From Candidatus Woesearchaeota archaeon (GTDB lineage: Archaea > Nanobdellota > Nanobdellia > Woesearchaeales > GW2011-AR9): a DNA stretch of 16,498 nucleotides. Below, in pieces: positions 14,877 to 16,498 of this stretch (its first letter is position 1; each line of letters starts with the position of its first letter). A program made the translations under genes and the position numbers. Under the pieces are notes generated by a model. That model did no database searches and was not told the origin of the DNA. It saw only the letters and a list, made by a program, of their open reading frames with translations. The stretch is from NCBI GenBank assembly GCA_016179995.1, contig JACPCC010000107.1:1-16498 (forward strand), written 5' to 3'.

Positions 14877-15773
14877 ATGAACTTTTACGACGAGATTGCT
14901 TCTAATAAACGAAAATCGGTTCTCTTGATTGCCTGCTTCTTTGCTTTTGTAGTTTTTCTCGGTTTATTTATTGGAGTAATGTATGGGAATAGTTATTTTG
15001 GCTTAGGTTTAGCCATTGTAATAGGAGTTATTTATTTCTTATTTAGTTATTATGGCGGTTCAAATGCCATATTGACTATGACTAAAGCTAAAGAAGCTAC
15101 AAAACCCCAGTATACTCACTTAATCAATGTAGTAGAAGGTTTGTCTTTAGCTGCCGGTCTTTCTAAAGTGCCTAAAGTATATGTTATTGAAGATACTGCC
15201 TTGAATGCCTTTGCTACAGGTAGAGATCCAGAACATGCTGCTGTGACTGTAACAACAGGATTATTACATAAATTAAACCGCTTAGAATTAGAAGGAGTAA
15301 TTGCTCACGAATTATCCCATATTAAAAATTACGATATTAGAGTTATGATGCTTACGGCCGTAATGGTTGGTTTGACTGTACTACTTTCAGACTTTATACT
15401 ACGAAGTTTCTTATGGGGAAGAAGAGACAATCGTGAAAGTAATCAATTAAGTTTAGTTTTTATATTAATTGGCTTGGCTTTAGCCATTCTCTCTCCTTTA
15501 ATCGGAGAACTAATTAAATTAGCCATTTCTCGTAAGAGAGAGTTTTTAGCTGATGCTTCGGGAGCACTGTTGACTCGTTATCCCAAAGGCTTGGCTGATG
15601 CTTTGCGTAAGATTAAAGAGGACCCCGACCCATTAGTAGACCATGCTAACAAAGCTACAGCGCATTTGTTTATTTCTACTCCGTTTAGAAAGGAGAAAAG
15701 TAGTTTTATGAAAAATTTATTTAGCACACATCCGGATATTGATGAGAGGATTAAGAAGTTGGAAGAGATGTGA
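14877..15773 (+). CDS. htpX: HtpX-like membrane zinc metalloprotease (M48)
   Basis: HtpX is a membrane-bound protease that degrades misfolded membrane proteins, with its active site in the cytoplasm. The 298-residue protein has two N-terminal membrane segments (about 15-35 and 40-58), the zinc motif His144-Glu145-x2-His148 in AHELSHIKNYD, two more hydrophobic segments (about 156-176 and 191-213), and the third zinc ligand Glu222 in REFLADASGA. The C-terminus has the family's HLFISTPF and THPDIDERIKKLE. GAGG at 14869-14872 lies 4 bases before the ATG. The gene follows lemA on the same strand; the T-rich spacer between them makes separate transcription possible. The next gene starts 7 bases after its stop. 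Confidence 0.95.
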   Translation: MNFYDEIASNKRKSVLLIACFFAFVVFLGLFIGVMYGNSYFGLGLAIVIGVIYFLFSYYGGSNAILTMTKAKEATKPQYTHLINVVEGLSLAAGLSKVPKVYVIEDTALNAFATGRDPEHAAVTVTTGLLHKLNRLELEGVIAHELSHIKNYDIRVMMLTAVMVGLTVLLSDFILRSFLWGRRDNRESNQLSLVFILIGLALAILSPLIGELIKLAISRKREFLADASGALLTRYPKGLADALRKIKEDPDPLVDHANKATAHLFISTPFRKEKSSFMKNLFSTHPDIDERIKKLEEM

Positions 15774-15780
15774 GTGTAAG

Positions 15781-16284
15781 ATGAACGAGCAGGAGATTAA
15801 TAATTATTTGCAAATTATGTCTGAAACTTATTATAAATTTTTAACTTCTATTGATTGGAATGATCAAAATTTGTTAAATGGACTAAAAGAAGGAAAAGGT
15901 AAGTTCTTATCTAATTTATGGTTATCATTATTTAATAAAAATAAATATTCCTGCGCCCAGTACATTTCATTTAAAGCTTTGGATAAATTGAATCGTAATT
16001 TTAAAAAAGAACTAGTATTTGAACACGTTGTACCTAAAAGATTATACATACAAGAAGAATGTGAAAATAAAGCAAAGAATAATGAATTAACTGAGACATT
16101 TATTTGTGACTTATTATCCAAATACTGGATTATTTGTACAATTACTAGAGAAGAAAATGATTTGTTGAATAAAAGTGGACTTAAAGATAAAATGCCATTT
16201 AATTGGGATAAAGAGAATGTCTTTGCAAGATACGATACTATTAGTTTAAAATATCAGCTAAACCCATTATTTAAAATTAGATAA
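15781..16284 (+). CDS. Hypothetical protein with weak HNH-like motif
   Basis: I do not recognise a named family for this 167-residue soluble protein. The open frame extends back to 15739, inside htpX, but the ATG at 15781, 7 bases after the htpX stop, is the sensible start. Visible features are an amphipathic helical N-terminus, VFEHVVPKRLYI at 79-90, a YWIICTITREENDLLN block (115-130) and KSGLKDKMPFNWDKENVFARYD from 131. An E-H-V-V-P followed by I-T-x-E-E-N is reminiscent of the His-x-P and later Asn of HNH-type nucleases, and resembles uncharacterised bacterial proteins I recall with EHVVPK, TKEED, KMP-WD and ARY. There are no paired zinc cysteines. It is probably co-transcribed with htpX by position, though no functional link is evident. 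Confidence 0.65.
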   Translation: MNEQEINNYLQIMSETYYKFLTSIDWNDQNLLNGLKEGKGKFLSNLWLSLFNKNKYSCAQYISFKALDKLNRNFKKELVFEHVVPKRLYIQEECENKAKNNELTETFICDLLSKYWIICTITREENDLLNKSGLKDKMPFNWDKENVFARYDTISLKYQLNPLFKIR

Positions 16285-16288
16285 TTTT

Positions 16289-16498
16289 CTAAACCCCTAA
16301 AAACTCACTCGCCGTCACAATCTTCACTTTCGTAAATTCTTTCAGCTTCAACAAGTGAGGATCACCAGAAACAAGATAATCAACATTTCCCACAACTGCT
16401 GTTTCTAGCATTGCGTCATCATCTTGGTCTTCTAGTATTACTTTTACTTTACCAGTAATTTCAACTATCGTTGCTATCTCCAAGATTATAGAGATAAA
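16289..16498 (-). CDS. PIN-domain protein, C-terminal part
   Basis: The frame is open to the window edge, so the N-terminal half lies outside. The visible residues include LEDQDDDAMLETAVVGNVDYLVSGDPHLLKLKEF and end in VTASEFLGV. This is the C-terminal half of a PIN domain of the COG1569/VapC-like group: the DxDDxxLExA segment carries metal-binding acids and SGDPHLL matches the usual TGDxDLL acid motif. PIN domains are Mg-dependent ribonucleases, often toxins of toxin-antitoxin pairs, and may also act in RNA processing. Whether an antitoxin gene lies upstream cannot be seen. Its stop is 4 bases from the stop of the converging hypothetical gene. Confidence 0.8.
   Translation of the reverse strand, partial: FISIILEIATIVEITGKVKVILEDQDDDAMLETAVVGNVDYLVSGDPHLLKLKEFTKVKIVTASEFLGV

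Overview
This AT-rich window looks like chromosomal DNA of an archaeon, most likely a DPANN-type lineage such as Woesearchaeota or Pacearchaeota. The reasons are a full-length archaeal Hef helicase/nuclease, a XerA-like recombinase, a pilin-like N-terminus of the KKGQ-T-I-F type, a SpoIIM-family membrane protein, archaeal TATA boxes, and a mix of leaderless starts and starts with a GAGGTGA-type Shine-Dalgarno. The lineage is an inference from gene content; no rRNA or tRNA is present.

Layout. (1) 1-3015, plus strand: the C-terminal part of a tyrosine recombinase, a 49-residue basic protein overlapping it by ATGA, and hef 4 nt further on. These form a compact recombination/repair operon. (2) 3096-5801, plus: a three-gene ABC-2 exporter (one ATPase, two permeases). 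Its first spacer is filled with short tandem repeats. (3) 5938-7401, plus: an M17 leucyl aminopeptidase with every metal and active-site residue. (4) 10279-7460, minus: a two-gene cell-surface operon, a pilin-like membrane-anchored protein followed by a 675-residue secreted protein of unknown function. (5) 10434-11366, plus: thioredoxin reductase. (6) 11565-12386, plus: a RecB/Cas4-like PD-(D/E)XK nuclease with a probable Fe-S cysteine set, preceded by a 17-bp tandem repeat. (7) 12387-13071: a poorly coding stretch with a doubtful or frameshifted small gene. (8) 13959-13072, minus: SpoIIM-family membrane protein. (9) 14206-15773, plus: lemA and the membrane protease htpX. (10) 15781-16284, plus: an unrecognised protein with a weak HNH-like EHVVP motif, facing the C-terminal part of a PIN-domain protein (16498-16289, minus) that runs off the window.

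Several genes fit a shared envelope theme: exporter, pilin-like/secreted pair, SpoIIM, LemA and HtpX. The others serve DNA repair or nucleic-acid cleavage (XerA-like, Hef, PD-(D/E)XK nuclease, PIN). No CRISPR array, insertion sequence or RNA gene could be supported. The least described parts are the secreted two-gene operon, the 49-residue protein between the recombinase and hef, the repeat-filled spacers at 4081-4226 and 11370-11437, and the damaged-looking locus at 12525-12852.
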